A DNA stretch of 64,000 nt from Olleya namhaensis (GCF_900114005.1 NZ_FORM01000001.1:310001-374000); one strand, 5' to 3'; shown: positions 16,527 to 26,127, counted from the first letter of the stretch. The notes: generated by a model from the sequence alone, not told the origin. Numbers and translations: made by a program.

Positions 16527-18389
16527 TTAGAATTGGTCTTTTACATTAGTTTTAACCCATTGTAGACATGAATTAAAGTCTTTAAAAATATGTTCCTTTT
16601 CTACTAAATCTGGAATAATACCGATACGTTCCATCATATATCTTGGCTGCTTTAATAGATTTACAAATAACACGTCTATGTTTTGTTTTCTTAAATCCAC
16701 TAATACATCTTCCATTGCATAAAGTCCAGACTGATCCATATACTGCATACGTCCTAACCTAATTACAACTGTTTTAGCAGTACTTGGTATTTGCTTTGCC
16801 AATTGCTGAAACTCTGACGTTGATCCGAAAAACAAAGGTCCTTTGATATGCTTGATAAATACTTCTTCTGCTAAGTTTGAAGGAAAACCAATCTCATCCG
16901 ACCAAGCTTCTTCCTTTAATGGCTTAACGTCTGAACGTTGTGCTGTTAAATCTCCGATTTTTTTCATGAATAATAACGATGCGATAACCAACCCAATACC
17001 AACTGCATAAATTAAATCCCACATACTAGATAACACTAATACAACCAACATGATTAATACTTCAGAGCTAACTTTTACTGGTCCAATCTTCATGTCTTTT
17101 GGTAATGCTGGAATAGCTTTTAAGCCTTTGTAATCCATTACTCCAATACCTACCGTAAGTAAAATACCTGCTAATACTGCTGCCGGAATTTTTGATGCTA
17201 CAGGTCCAAGTGCTAACAAAATAAATAATAACATAACCCCAGCAATCATACCTGATAACTTTGTACGCCCTCCTGCATTAATGTTTACTACTGTTCTAAT
17301 TGTTGCTCCTGCTCCTGGAATACCTCCAAAAATAGAGGCGATACTGTTACCAATACCTTGCCCTATTAATTCTTTATTTGGGTTGTGCTTTGTTTTAGTC
17401 ATATTATCCGCAACCACACTTGTTAATAACGAATCTATTGCTCCTAAAAGCGCTAAAGTAATGGCTGTAAATATATAGGGTGTAATGCTTTTTAAGCTAA
17501 ACCCTGTAATAATTTCAAAATTGGGCATTGGCAGTCCTGAAGGGATTTCTTCTATTGGACGATAGCCTAAATTAAAACCATATGCCACACCAGAAACCAC
17601 AACCAAGGCTACTAATGCACTTGGTATTTTTGTTGTTATACGTTTAAAACCATACACTATAAAAATGGTTGCTAATGCTAATGCTAGCTCTAACCAATTA
17701 ATATTCTGAATGGCTCTTGGTAATATTTTTAGTGTCCCTAAAACCCCTGAAGCTTCGGTTTTTGCTAATGTTTTAGATTCTTTTGCAATATCTTCTGGTT
17801 TAAGCTCTCCTGCTCTTTTAATGGTTTCTTTAAAATCTTCTAAAACCAAAATCCCTTCGCCTGCTTCTTCTTTAAGTATGTTTTGTAAAATCAACTCTTC
17901 CGCTTGCGGCTTAAATTGACTAACATACTCTGTATCTTCTTTTGGATAATATCCAATAGATGGTAATATTTGTGTGACTAAAATTATAACACCAATAGCA
18001 GTCATAAAACCAGAGACTACAGGATAAGGTATGTATTTAATATACTTTCCAAAACCTAACACACCTAATCCAACTTGGACTAATCCTGCCAATAAAAAGA
18101 CGGTTAAAATGTATGGCAAGGCTTTAGTTACATCGCCATCGTGTGTTGCAATAATACCTGCAATCACAACCATACTTACGGCTGTCATTGGTGCAGTAGG
18201 CCCCGAAATTTGTGTTGGTGTTCCTCCAAAAAAGGCTGCGAAAAAACTGATAAAAATAGCACCATATAAACCTGCGCTTGGTCCTAAACCAGACGACACA
18301 CCAAATGCTAATGCTAGTGGCAAGGCAACAATACCTGCTGTTATCCCTCCAAAAGCATCTCCCTTTAAATTTGCGAAAAATTTCTTCAT
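16527..18389 (-). CDS. SulP-family anion (probably bicarbonate) transporter with STAS domain
   Basis: This 620-residue protein begins with FGGITAGIVALPLALAFGVSSGLGPSAGLYGAI, the SulP signature, has about 12-14 membrane helices, and ends with a cytoplasmic STAS domain (about residues 500-610, VVIRLGRMQYMDQSGLYAMEDV). SulP proteins carry sulfate, bicarbonate or dicarboxylates. Being 11 bp from a carbonic anhydrase gene and near a second SulP/carbonic anhydrase set points to bicarbonate. A hydrophilic insertion at about residues 150-215 (TEYVSQF to KTEASGVL) is longer than in its partner SulP. Its substrate is inferred. Confidence 0.93.
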   Translation of the reverse strand: MKKFFANLKGDAFGGITAGIVALPLALAFGVSSGLGPSAGLYGAIFISFFAAFFGGTPTQISGPTAPMTAVSMVVIAGIIATHDGDVTKALPYILTVFLLAGLVQVGLGVLGFGKYIKYIPYPVVSGFMTAIGVIILVTQILPSIGYYPKEDTEYVSQFKPQAEELILQNILKEEAGEGILVLEDFKETIKRAGELKPEDIAKESKTLAKTEASGVLGTLKILPRAIQNINWLELALALATIFIVYGFKRITTKIPSALVALVVVSGVAYGFNLGYRPIEEIPSGLPMPNFEIITGFSLKSITPYIFTAITLALLGAIDSLLTSVVADNMTKTKHNPNKELIGQGIGNSIASIFGGIPGAGATIRTVVNINAGGRTKLSGMIAGVMLLFILLALGPVASKIPAAVLAGILLTVGIGVMDYKGLKAIPALPKDMKIGPVKVSSEVLIMLVVLVLSSMWDLIYAVGIGLVIASLLFMKKIGDLTAQRSDVKPLKEEAWSDEIGFPSNLAEEVFIKHIKGPLFFGSTSEFQQLAKQIPSTAKTVVIRLGRMQYMDQSGLYAMEDVLVDLRKQNIDVLFVNLLKQPRYMMERIGIIPDLVEKEHIFKDFNSCLQWVKTNVKDQF

Positions 18390-18494
18390 AGCGTAATAGT
18401 TGGTTTTATACTAAAATAACATTTTTTCTTTACAAAAAAAGCGCGGTGCTTTGTAACACTACTAATTAACAGTAAATTATGATTTTAACAGTCT

Positions 18495-19181
18495 CTAAAA
18501 ATTAACGAATGCAATAACGTTTATTTGATCTCTGCTTGAGGTTTCAAAAAACTGATTCATATACCCGATTTCTAACCTTAATTGCTTTGAAAATTGATAT
18601 CCTAATCCACCATACAATCTGTTTCTGTCAAAGATTGCACTTTTAGTGTTTAGAAAAATCTCATTATAAGCGGAAAGGTACAATGGATTATTACCATCTT
18701 CGTTGTTTTGCAACGAAACTTTTAAGCCTAGAAAATACCTGAATCGCATTTTAAAATCAGACTCTACAAAACGTTGTTCAAATCTATAACGGTGACTTAA
18801 ACTAAGTATCCCTACCTTCTGTTTTGTTGTAAACTGCTGAAAGATTCTATGTTCGTTTACTGCTACTTTTTGATCCGTGTCTCCAACATAGTTTTCAGAC
18901 AAAATATAGCCATACCCTAGTAATAGATTATTATTGTTTTCGGTTAAATTATAACCTAACCCTGTTCTTAATAGCAATTGCTCTAAATCTCCAATTGCAT
19001 CGTAATTACGGTATTGGACTTCGTTATGAATATTCCAACCGTTTTTAAGTTCTTTACTTCCAATATAGATCAACCAGTTTCCTAGATTACTGTCTTGGCT
19101 TAGCCCATAAAAAGGCAACACCAGCGATAGAGCTAGTGTTGCGATTATATTTTTCTTCTTCAATTTACTTATTCTCATCAA
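18495..19181 (-). CDS. DUF2490 outer-membrane-type protein
   Basis: This 228-residue protein has a signal peptide (about residues 1-28, ending YGLSQ) and a pattern of alternating strands ending in Phe (INVIAFVNF), typical of a small outer-membrane barrel. The N-terminal W-x-x-YIGSKELKNGWNIHNEVQYRNY and the LLRTGLGYNL motif match the DUF2490 family, for which no firm function is known. It lies 12 bp after the second carbonic anhydrase gene, and 105 bp separate it from the SulP gene downstream. In this context it could be an outer-membrane channel of the bicarbonate locus, which is speculation. Confidence 0.82.
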   Translation of the reverse strand: MMRISKLKKKNIIATLALSLVLPFYGLSQDSNLGNWLIYIGSKELKNGWNIHNEVQYRNYDAIGDLEQLLLRTGLGYNLTENNNNLLLGYGYILSENYVGDTDQKVAVNEHRIFQQFTTKQKVGILSLSHRYRFEQRFVESDFKMRFRYFLGLKVSLQNNEDGNNPLYLSAYNEIFLNTKSAIFDRNRLYGGLGYQFSKQLRLEIGYMNQFFETSSRDQINVIAFVNF

Positions 19182-19193
19182 ATAGGTTTGTTA

Positions 19194-19820
19194 TTAGTAA
19201 AACGCTACAGCACCTGTATTAATATCATACATAGCACCAACAATTTTAATTTCACCGTTTTTCTCCATCTCTGTTAAGATTGGACTTTCCGCGTGAATAC
19301 GATCCATTGTTAACTCAACATTTTTCTTTGATACCTCATCTACAAACGCTAAGTTTTTAGACGTACGTAAGCTTTCATCTTTAGGCTCAGTCACTGCGTT
19401 TACTGCTGGTGTGATTTTTTGGATTAACTTGGTAAGGTTACCCATTTCAGCATGATCACAAGCACCTTTTACAGCACCACAACTTGTATGGCCTAATACC
19501 ACGATAACTTTTGTACCTGCTAATTTACAAGCAAATTCCATACTCCCTAAAATGTCTTCGTTTACAAAGTTACCTGCAATACGTACACTAAATACGTCTC
19601 CAAGACCTTGATCAAAAACTAACTCTGCAGAAACACGAGAGTCAATACAACTTAAGATTGTAGCAAAAGGGAATTGCCCTTCACTTGTATCATTTACTTG
19701 TTCTAAAAGGTTACGATTTGCTTTTAAGTTATTTTGAAACCTTTCATTTCCTTCTACTAAAAACTGTATTGCCTTGTCAGGTGTTAATGTTGCCTGCGTT
19801 TCTTTTGTATGTGCTTTCAT
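19194..19820 (-). CDS. Beta-carbonic anhydrase (second of two)
   Basis: This 208-residue protein has zinc ligands Cys58 (in CIDSR, with Asp60-Arg62), His111 and Cys114 (GHTSCGAVKGAC). The N-terminus is hydrophilic with no signal peptide, so it is cytoplasmic. It catalyses CO2 hydration. It lies between a universal stress protein gene (32 bp upstream) and a DUF2490 gene (12 bp downstream) in the bicarbonate locus. The N-terminal extension (TPDKAIQFLVEGNERF) places it in a different beta subgroup from the first carbonic anhydrase. Confidence 0.95.
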   Translation of the reverse strand: MKAHTKETQATLTPDKAIQFLVEGNERFQNNLKANRNLLEQVNDTSEGQFPFATILSCIDSRVSAELVFDQGLGDVFSVRIAGNFVNEDILGSMEFACKLAGTKVIVVLGHTSCGAVKGACDHAEMGNLTKLIQKITPAVNAVTEPKDESLRTSKNLAFVDEVSKKNVELTMDRIHAESPILTEMEKNGEIKIVGAMYDINTGAVAFY

Positions 19821-19852
19821 ATGTTTTTAATTTTTTATTAGTTAATTAAATA

Positions 19853-20656
19853 CTACCTGTGTAGCATCGTTGTGTTTTTTCCTGTTAGTAATAACGAAAC
19901 ATCAAGTTTGTTAATTACATTTTTTATACTTGTATTAGATTTATCATGATTTGAATTATCAAAACACATTAAATTAATATTGCTTTTTGAAGCGTACTTA
20001 GAAACATTATCTATTGCCGAATCGCCTTTTTCAAAAACAAATTCTACTGTCTTATAAGCCTCTGCATTTTCTAATCTAGACAACTGAGATACTATTTTAA
20101 ATGATTTTATAGGTTGACTGGTTTTAGTAATCAATCCTGCTATAAAATTAGCATCCAAAGGGTGATCGTTGGTGTTTAAAACACCTAAAGTTGCTTCTTG
20201 GTTAGGTTGTAACGCCTTATTTTGATTTGCAATCATAATAGACCCTTTATGCGTTTTTAAGACATAATCTGTAATATTATCTCCCATAAAGTTAAGAGTT
20301 TTAGATTTTCTTTTCCCTAAAACAATAATATCAGGTTGATAAGCATTGATATATGTTTCTATTTCGTGCTTTACATTACCAATAGACACATTATAACCAA
20401 TATTTAATTTAAAGTCCTGACTAATAGGATTAATTAAATTTTCAATAGCTTTATTAGTTACAATATGCTCTTCGTTAATAGATCGCATGGCAGATAGCTG
20501 ACTTTCTCTCTCTACAATGTCTGTTGGTTTTTTAACATGAAACAATGTAATGTCTCCATCAATCATTTTTGCTAAACTTACCGCACTTTTTAATTCTGAA
20601 GTTGCAGACTTATTTAAATCCGAAAGCAACAATATTTTGTATTTATTGTTTTTCAT
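19853..20656 (-). CDS. Universal stress protein (two-domain Usp)
   Basis: This 267-residue protein has an N-terminal UspA-like fold (KILLLSDLNKSATSELKSAVSLAKMIDGDITLFHV, then IIVLGKRKSKTLNFMGDNITDYVLKTHKGSIMIANQ). The second half is degenerate and does not keep the usual ATP-binding GxxG motif clearly. It lies between SulP (10 bp upstream) and carbonic anhydrase (32 bp downstream), an arrangement that suggests it regulates the transporter. That role is inferred from position only. Confidence 0.85.
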   Translation of the reverse strand: MKNNKYKILLLSDLNKSATSELKSAVSLAKMIDGDITLFHVKKPTDIVERESQLSAMRSINEEHIVTNKAIENLINPISQDFKLNIGYNVSIGNVKHEIETYINAYQPDIIVLGKRKSKTLNFMGDNITDYVLKTHKGSIMIANQNKALQPNQEATLGVLNTNDHPLDANFIAGLITKTSQPIKSFKIVSQLSRLENAEAYKTVEFVFEKGDSAIDNVSKYASKSNINLMCFDNSNHDKSNTSIKNVINKLDVSLLLTGKNTTMLHR

Positions 20657-20666
20657 GATTTTAAGT

Positions 20667-22265
20667 TTAGGCTGATTTTGGTCTTAGTTTAAAAAACTCG
20701 ATAAAACTATCTGGATTTTCAACAATACCGCGTTCAGAAGTTAATTGAATATCGATATTACGTTCTTTTGCTTTAAAAGCGAAATCATCTAAAATTTCGA
20801 TAATATCATTATCTAAATAACGTGTTTTTCTAACATCTAACTCTAAGTAAGTATCTCTTGGTAAACTATCTAATTCTTTTAAAATAGCACCTTTGTTAAA
20901 GAAAGTAACCTCTTCTGCAAAAGTCATTTTTATTTTATGCTTTCCATTACTCTTATCTTCAATATGTAAAAAGTGAGAATTCTGGTAACTCTTAATTAAT
21001 ATTACAACAATACCAACTAACAATCCTAAACCAATTCCCCATAATAAATCAATAAAAACAATACCTAAAACAGTAACCACAAATGGTACAAACTGCTTCC
21101 ACCCCATGTCGTACATTTTTTTGAATAATCCTGGTTTTGCTAATTTATATCCTACAATTAAAAGTATAGCTGCTAACACCGATAAAGGAATCATGTTTAA
21201 CAACTTAGGAATTAATACTACTGAGATTAATAGTAAAAACCCGTGAATAATAGCAGACATTTTACTACGCCCACCTGACTGGATATTTGCAGAACTACGC
21301 ACAATTACCTGTGTAATTGGTAAACCTCCAATTAAACCAGAAATAATGTTTCCGGTACCTTGCGCTAATAACTCTCTATTTGTTGGTGTAACATTTTTAT
21401 CTGGGTCTATCTTATCTGTTGCTTCAACACATAATAACGTTTCTAAACTTGCTACTAATGCAATTGTAAATGCTACAATCCAAACATCTGGGTTTGTGAT
21501 GGCACCAAAATTAGGAAAACTAAATTGACCTAAAAAAGAATCTAAACTATCAGGAATTGGCACACTTACTAAATGTGATTGATTAATACCTAAGCTTGTC
21601 CCTTGTGTTACTGCAAAATAAACAATACCCAATACTACTGCTACTAAAGGACCTTGTACAATTTGGAAGATCTTACCTTTTTTAGATAATACCTTATCCC
21701 ATAATAATAAAATGGCTAATCCAATTAAACCTATAACCATAGATCCCAAAGTTATATTATCTGTGATATTTAAAATTGCAGAGAATGTATTTTCTCCAGA
21801 CATTTCTACAAAACTATCTGCACCTTCTGGCTCTGAATCGTAACCAAAAAAGTGAGGGATTTGTTTTAAAATAATAATAATTCCAATACCAGTTAACATC
21901 CCTTTTATTACAGAAGACGGGAAATAATACCCAATAACTCCGGCTTTTAAAATTCCAAATACTATTTGAATAATTCCACCTAACACTACTGCTACTAAAA
22001 AGTTTTCATACCCTCCTAAAGATCCAATTGCAGTTAATACAATAGCTGCTAATCCTGCTGCAGGACCACTTACTCCAATTTTAGAACCACTTAAAGCTCC
22101 AACAACAACTCCACCAATAATTCCGGCAATAACTCCTGAAAAAAGTGGCGCACCACTAGCTAAAGCAATACCTAAACATAAAGGTAATGCTACAAAAAAT
22201 ACAACGATACTTGCTGGCAAGTCGTTTTTTAACGTTTTAAACATATATAAATTCATTTTGACCAT
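20667..22265 (-). CDS. SulP-family anion (probably bicarbonate) transporter
   Basis: This 532-residue protein carries the SulP signature DLPASIVVFFVALPLCLGIALASGAP, about 12 membrane helices and a shorter C-terminal STAS-like region (about residues 440-530, TYLELDVRKTRYLDNDIIEILDDF). It resembles BicA-type sodium/bicarbonate carriers in layout. It begins a tight run (SulP, Usp, carbonic anhydrase, DUF2490). Starts at codon 1 (22265), the ATG at codon 4 (22256) or that at codon 8 (22244) are all possible; the fourth or eighth codon would better match family N-termini. Substrate is inferred from linkage to carbonic anhydrase. Confidence 0.92.
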   Translation of the reverse strand: MVKMNLYMFKTLKNDLPASIVVFFVALPLCLGIALASGAPLFSGVIAGIIGGVVVGALSGSKIGVSGPAAGLAAIVLTAIGSLGGYENFLVAVVLGGIIQIVFGILKAGVIGYYFPSSVIKGMLTGIGIIIILKQIPHFFGYDSEPEGADSFVEMSGENTFSAILNITDNITLGSMVIGLIGLAILLLWDKVLSKKGKIFQIVQGPLVAVVLGIVYFAVTQGTSLGINQSHLVSVPIPDSLDSFLGQFSFPNFGAITNPDVWIVAFTIALVASLETLLCVEATDKIDPDKNVTPTNRELLAQGTGNIISGLIGGLPITQVIVRSSANIQSGGRSKMSAIIHGFLLLISVVLIPKLLNMIPLSVLAAILLIVGYKLAKPGLFKKMYDMGWKQFVPFVVTVLGIVFIDLLWGIGLGLLVGIVVILIKSYQNSHFLHIEDKSNGKHKIKMTFAEEVTFFNKGAILKELDSLPRDTYLELDVRKTRYLDNDIIEILDDFAFKAKERNIDIQLTSERGIVENPDSFIEFFKLRPKSA

Positions 22266-22328
22266 TGAGCACTCTCAATGGTTATATTTTAATAATTTTT
22301 GAATGGACTAAGTCGTCCGCCTAATAAA

Positions 22329-22616
22329 TTACAAAATGAATTCGGGAGGTGGGGAAATTAAATTAAGATGTGGTTTAGGATACGTTTTAAAATGGTACCT
22401 TAAATAATCAGTAGTTTTTGAAGTCTCAAAAAAGGCATCTTCTAAGTTTTGTATAACAAAAGTTAGATTTACATTTTTGTTTTCTTCCTCTTCCTCTGAC
22501 AAGCTGTAAAACACAGAAACATCCACAGAATCATCTATAGCAACAATTATTGATGGAGCTGTAATAAGCGCCAAAAACAATACTGTAAAGAAGATGGATA
22601 CTAACTTTCTGTGCAT
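22329..22616 (-). CDS. Small membrane/exported protein upstream of the bicarbonate operon
   Basis: This 95-residue protein has an N-terminal hydrophobic segment (residues 5-26, LVSIFFTVLFLALITAPSIIVA) that could be a signal peptide or anchor. An acidic patch (SLSEEEEENKNVN) follows, and a Pro-rich C-terminus (KPHLNLISPPPEFIL). I do not recognise a family. It lies 63 bp before the SulP gene on the same strand and probably heads the operon. It could be a small partner of the transporter. Coding is likely but its function is unknown. Confidence 0.65.
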   Translation of the reverse strand: MHRKLVSIFFTVLFLALITAPSIIVAIDDSVDVSVFYSLSEEEEENKNVNLTFVIQNLEDAFFETSKTTDYLRYHFKTYPKPHLNLISPPPEFIL

Positions 22617-22676
22617 TTTTTTACTTTGAGAAAAGCAAATATATAACTATAGACACAGTAATGTGTTAAGGAATGG

Positions 22677-23432
22677 CTAAAAATTGTTTAACAATCTTAT
22701 ATCTTTTGCCGAGATCCAACCGGTTTTACCATCTGCTAATTTGATTTTTTTCCAATTATTAATGGTGTCTAGAACTAATACTTTAGTTCCTTCATGTAGT
22801 GTAAAAGCTTCGTTACCGCTCAAATTCGGTTCGGTTTTAACTTCACTTTTTTGCGCAAATACAATTGCTGGATTATCTCTATTATCTAATGCTTGTTTCT
22901 GAAAAGCTAATCCTACACTAGATAAACTTAAAAACAAAAACACAAATCCTAAGATAAAAGAAACACGCTTACTTTGCGTGCTATAGGTAAAGTAATAAAC
23001 CAGTAATAACACCACAAAAATAACCATCAGTGCAATTGCTAATTTTGCCCAATCATCAAAAGAAAAAAGGTTAGTTACTTTATTGAAAAATCTAGAAAAC
23101 CCCAATTCAGGAACTTCCTGAACAGCATCTACCGTCATCTGTTTAGCATACTCCATATTATTTAAAATATCAGTATCCTCTGGTTTAAGCTGTAACGCTT
23201 TTTCGTAATAATAAATACTTGGTCCTACATTATTAAGCTTGTAATGCGCGTTTGCTAGATTAAAATAGACTTCTGCCGAGTGTTGATTACCGTCAACAAT
23301 AGACTGGTACTTAGCAATAGCGTCCTCAAATTTTCCGTCATTATACAATGCATTAGCTTGATCAAAAACAGATTGGTCTTGAGCTGTAATGCTTCCGCAG
23401 AAAAATAAAAATATGTAAAGTATGTATTTCAT
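22677..23432 (-). CDS. TPR/SH3 protein of the Bat operon (BatE-like)
   Basis: This 251-residue protein has a signal peptide (ending SITAQ), two to three tetratricopeptide repeats (ALYNDGKFEDAIAKYQ and AEVYFNLANAHYKLNNVGPSIYYYEKAL), two membrane helices (about residues 133-180) and a C-terminal bacterial SH3 domain (VKTEPNLSGNEAFTLHEGTKVLVLD...GWISAKDIRLL). This is the usual BatE organisation. It is the last gene of the eight-gene aerotolerance operon, 39 bp after BatD. Bat proteins are envelope proteins tied to oxygen and stress tolerance in Bacteroidota and spirochaetes. Confidence 0.88.
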   Translation of the reverse strand: MKYILYIFLFFCGSITAQDQSVFDQANALYNDGKFEDAIAKYQSIVDGNQHSAEVYFNLANAHYKLNNVGPSIYYYEKALQLKPEDTDILNNMEYAKQMTVDAVQEVPELGFSRFFNKVTNLFSFDDWAKLAIALMVIFVVLLLVYYFTYSTQSKRVSFILGFVFLFLSLSSVGLAFQKQALDNRDNPAIVFAQKSEVKTEPNLSGNEAFTLHEGTKVLVLDTINNWKKIKLADGKTGWISAKDIRLLNNF

Positions 23433-23441
23433 TTATACTAA

Positions 23442-23458
23442 TTTCCGCTTTAGCGAAA
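23442..23458. repeat. Short palindromic repeat (TTTCCGC..AGCGAAA type)
   Basis: TTTCCGCTTTAGCGAAA lies in the 39-bp gap between BatD and BatE-like genes. It is related to TTTCGCTTTCGCGGAA at 27292-27307. Confidence 0.6.
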
Positions 23459-23471
23459 CTAAAAATAAGCG

Positions 23472-25256
23472 TTATTTAATTTGTTTATCTATCTGATTTA
23501 TGGTCGTTGCTGCCTTGTCGTAATCTTGTTGCATTGTTACGTCTGTAATTGGCGTATAACGGGCTAAATCACAATTTTCAAGTATAGCCTCAAAGTCTAA
23601 CACAACAGCTGTATCTACACCTCTTTGTGTTAATAAGCCTGTTATCTTGTCTTTACTTAAATCTGACGTTGTGATACTTAAACGCCCTTTTAAGTAATTA
23701 TGCAATGCTTTTTCTAAAGCGATATAAAAAGATTCTTTTTGTCCAAGTGCCTTTTTAGCTTCTGACAAATACTTTTTAGCTAATCGGTCTGCTTTACGTT
23801 TTCTATTACCAGAAACATCGGCTTGCCTTTCGTCACGTTTTCTTCTATAAAATAATGCTAAAGGAATTGCTAATAATGGTCCTAATAGGCTTGTCCAAAA
23901 TATAGGAGAATTTAAAAATGTTTCGTTTTCCTTAGACACAAAACTAGTTTGCGTTTTGATAGAAGCAAATTGCTTTTGGTTTAAAACATTAGAATCTTTA
24001 CCATTAGTTGCTAGTGGCAAATTGTTATCTGCTTCTGCATAAATTGGCCCTTCTAATACATTAACAACAATGTCTTGAGACGTTACTTCTACATATTTTT
24101 GGGTTTTTAAATCAAAATAAGAAAAGCGTATTGGCGGAATAGGAAACTTACCTTTATACTGCGGAATTATAGTATAACTATCAGAAATCTGACCTTGCAT
24201 ACCCGCTAAATTAGTACGTACATTTTCCGCATGTTCTGGATCGTAAACCTCTAATGTGCTTGGTGTTGTTAATTTTGGTAATTGAAACAACTTCAAGTTT
24301 CCTTTTCCTGAAACTTCAATTTTTGCTTGTAACGACTCCGTGGCATTTAGACTGCTTTTTGTTGTTGTTACATTAAACTTAAAATCTCCAACAGCTCCAG
24401 TAAAATTAGCTGGTTTACCCTCTTCTGGAAGTGCTTTTACAGTGACACTTCTTGTACTTGCGGTAATGGTTCTATGTGCTTGATTTTTGATTTGCCTACC
24501 GTAAATATCACGTCTATTAGTTGGCACTTCTAGTGTAATATCTAAACTTAAAGGCTCAATAATTAGCTCACCCGTTTTTTGCGGATACAAGACTGCCTTT
24601 CTTAACGTCACATAACGATATTCTTCACCTTTATATGTTCCGTTTTGTATTTTAAGACCTCTGTCTTCTATGTTTTGACTCCAAAACCCATTAAACTTAG
24701 GGCTTTCAATCTCTCTGTAGTTACTAATACCAGCCTTAGGTGCCACGTATAATTTATAAACAACGGTAATGGGCTCGTTTAAATAAGGATTAGTCTTAGA
24801 AACCTCAGTAACTAAATGGATGTTTTCCTGTACAATATAATCCGGATCGTTTGGATCGTCTGGTTTTTCTTGTGCTTTGGTAACCTTAACGGTTATTGGA
24901 TTGGTCTTAAAAACAACACCATCAATCTCAATTGTTGCTTCAGCAATAGTAAACACACCCATTTTTTTAGGTGCTAAAAAGTAGCTATAAATTTTAGTAA
25001 AGCGACGTTGTTTTCCATCCCAAGAGTTACTAACCGATTGATTAGGTCCTCCAACAACCACAAAATCCGAAAAGCTTGGCGTTACAAAGTTATCGCCATC
25101 CTTATTCATTTGAAAGTCGACACGTAACCGTTCATTCAATGCTAGTTTTTTCTTACTAACTTTAGCTTGAAACGATACTGCGTCTGTACCTTGCGCCATT
25201 ACTAAAGTAGTAGAACAGGTTATAAAAATTAGGAGTATGTATTTTAGTAATTTCAT
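23472..25256 (-). CDS. batD: BatD oxygen-tolerance protein
   Basis: This 594-residue protein has a signal peptide (ending LVMAQ), long beta-rich immunoglobulin-like regions (VSFQAKVSKKKLALNERLRVDFQMN, then YVVQENIHLVTEVSKTNPYLNEPITVVYKLY-type motifs), a membrane helix near residues 465-482 and a cytoplasmic helical tail. This matches BatD (oxygen tolerance family). It lies 25 bp after the BatC-like gene. In the tail, KKALGQKESFYIALEKALHNYLKGRL is the conserved cytoplasmic part. Function at the molecular level is unknown even in model species. Confidence 0.92.
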   Translation of the reverse strand: MKLLKYILLIFITCSTTLVMAQGTDAVSFQAKVSKKKLALNERLRVDFQMNKDGDNFVTPSFSDFVVVGGPNQSVSNSWDGKQRRFTKIYSYFLAPKKMGVFTIAEATIEIDGVVFKTNPITVKVTKAQEKPDDPNDPDYIVQENIHLVTEVSKTNPYLNEPITVVYKLYVAPKAGISNYREIESPKFNGFWSQNIEDRGLKIQNGTYKGEEYRYVTLRKAVLYPQKTGELIIEPLSLDITLEVPTNRRDIYGRQIKNQAHRTITASTRSVTVKALPEEGKPANFTGAVGDFKFNVTTTKSSLNATESLQAKIEVSGKGNLKLFQLPKLTTPSTLEVYDPEHAENVRTNLAGMQGQISDSYTIIPQYKGKFPIPPIRFSYFDLKTQKYVEVTSQDIVVNVLEGPIYAEADNNLPLATNGKDSNVLNQKQFASIKTQTSFVSKENETFLNSPIFWTSLLGPLLAIPLALFYRRKRDERQADVSGNRKRKADRLAKKYLSEAKKALGQKESFYIALEKALHNYLKGRLSITTSDLSKDKITGLLTQRGVDTAVVLDFEAILENCDLARYTPITDVTMQQDYDKAATTINQIDKQIK

Positions 25257-25281
25257 TTAATTTTCAAATATAAAGATTTAA

Positions 25282-26127
25282 CTACCAATCTTTATCTGTC
25301 TGTTGTTTTGCTCCTTTAACTTTTTGTGCATTTATTTTTTCCTGAACCTTTTGTTCTTGATTATTCATGGCCTCTAGTAAGTTTTTAATTTGCTGAGGCG
25401 ACATTTGGCCTGGTTGTGGTTGATTTTGCTGATTCTCTTTATCACCTTCCTTTGGATCACTTTCTTTATCGTCCTTAGGCGCTCCTTCTTCATCCTTATC
25501 TTGATCACCGTCCTTTTTATCCTTATCGCCTTGATCTTCTTTATCCTGCTGATCCTTGTCTTTATTATCCTCTTGTTCTTTGTCCTTATCTTTATCCTTA
25601 CTATCGTCCTTATCTTTATTATTCTCTCCGTCCTTATCGTCATCCTGAGGGTTATCATCTTCTTGCTGTTTTGCACACGCCTTAGCTAGCGCAAAATTAT
25701 ATCTAGTCTCATCATCCGACGGATCACTTCTAAGCGCGCTTTTGTAAGCCTCTACAGCTTCTTTACACTTTTTTTCTTCCATTAAAATATTACCCATATT
25801 ATGGAAGGCATTATGTTTTTCTTCTTTTGTAGTCGCATTTTTTGCAGCTTGTTGGTTGCGATATAGTGCTTCTTCAAAATTACCTTTTTTAATGTACTGG
25901 TGTCCCAAATTATACGCGCCAGCCACTTGCGTTGGCTTTATGGATAACGCTTTACGGTATTCCATTTCTGCCTCCACAAAAGCATCGCTATCAGCCAAAT
26001 CATTAGCCTCTGCTACAAAACTTTGTGCCTTTAGCTTTAGTTTTAATGCTGCCTTCTCCTCTGTTTTGTCTTGTGCAACAACAGTTATGGATAGTAATAG
26101 TAATATGTAAGTTAAGACGTTTTTCAT
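25282..26127 (-). CDS. TPR protein of the Bat operon (BatC-like) with acidic/Lys tract
   Basis: This 281-residue protein has a signal peptide (ending VVAQ), then tetratricopeptide repeats at residues 33-150 (AEMEYRKALSIKPTQVAGAYNLG and EAVEAYKSALRSDPSDDETRYNFALAKA). A low-complexity tract of about 85 residues made of Asp, Lys, Glu, Gln and Asn follows (about 153-240, DNA about 25410-25670). A short helical end (MSPQQIKNLLEAMNNQEQKVQEKI) closes the protein. This is the BatC-like arrangement between BatB and BatD. The tract makes long antisense open frames that are not genes. Confidence 0.9.
   Translation of the reverse strand: MKNVLTYILLLLSITVVAQDKTEEKAALKLKLKAQSFVAEANDLADSDAFVEAEMEYRKALSIKPTQVAGAYNLGHQYIKKGNFEEALYRNQQAAKNATTKEEKHNAFHNMGNILMEEKKCKEAVEAYKSALRSDPSDDETRYNFALAKACAKQQEDDNPQDDDKDGENNKDKDDSKDKDKDKEQEDNKDKDQQDKEDQGDKDKKDGDQDKDEEGAPKDDKESDPKEGDKENQQNQPQPGQMSPQQIKNLLEAMNNQEQKVQEKINAQKVKGAKQQTDKDW

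Noticed and set aside
25374-25689. Two open frames (one on each strand) over the BatC acidic tract
   Set aside because: They are made of low-complexity Ile/Lys/Arg or Leu/Phe/Ile runs that result from the GAT/AAA repeats of the Asp/Lys tract. They have no start context or domain.
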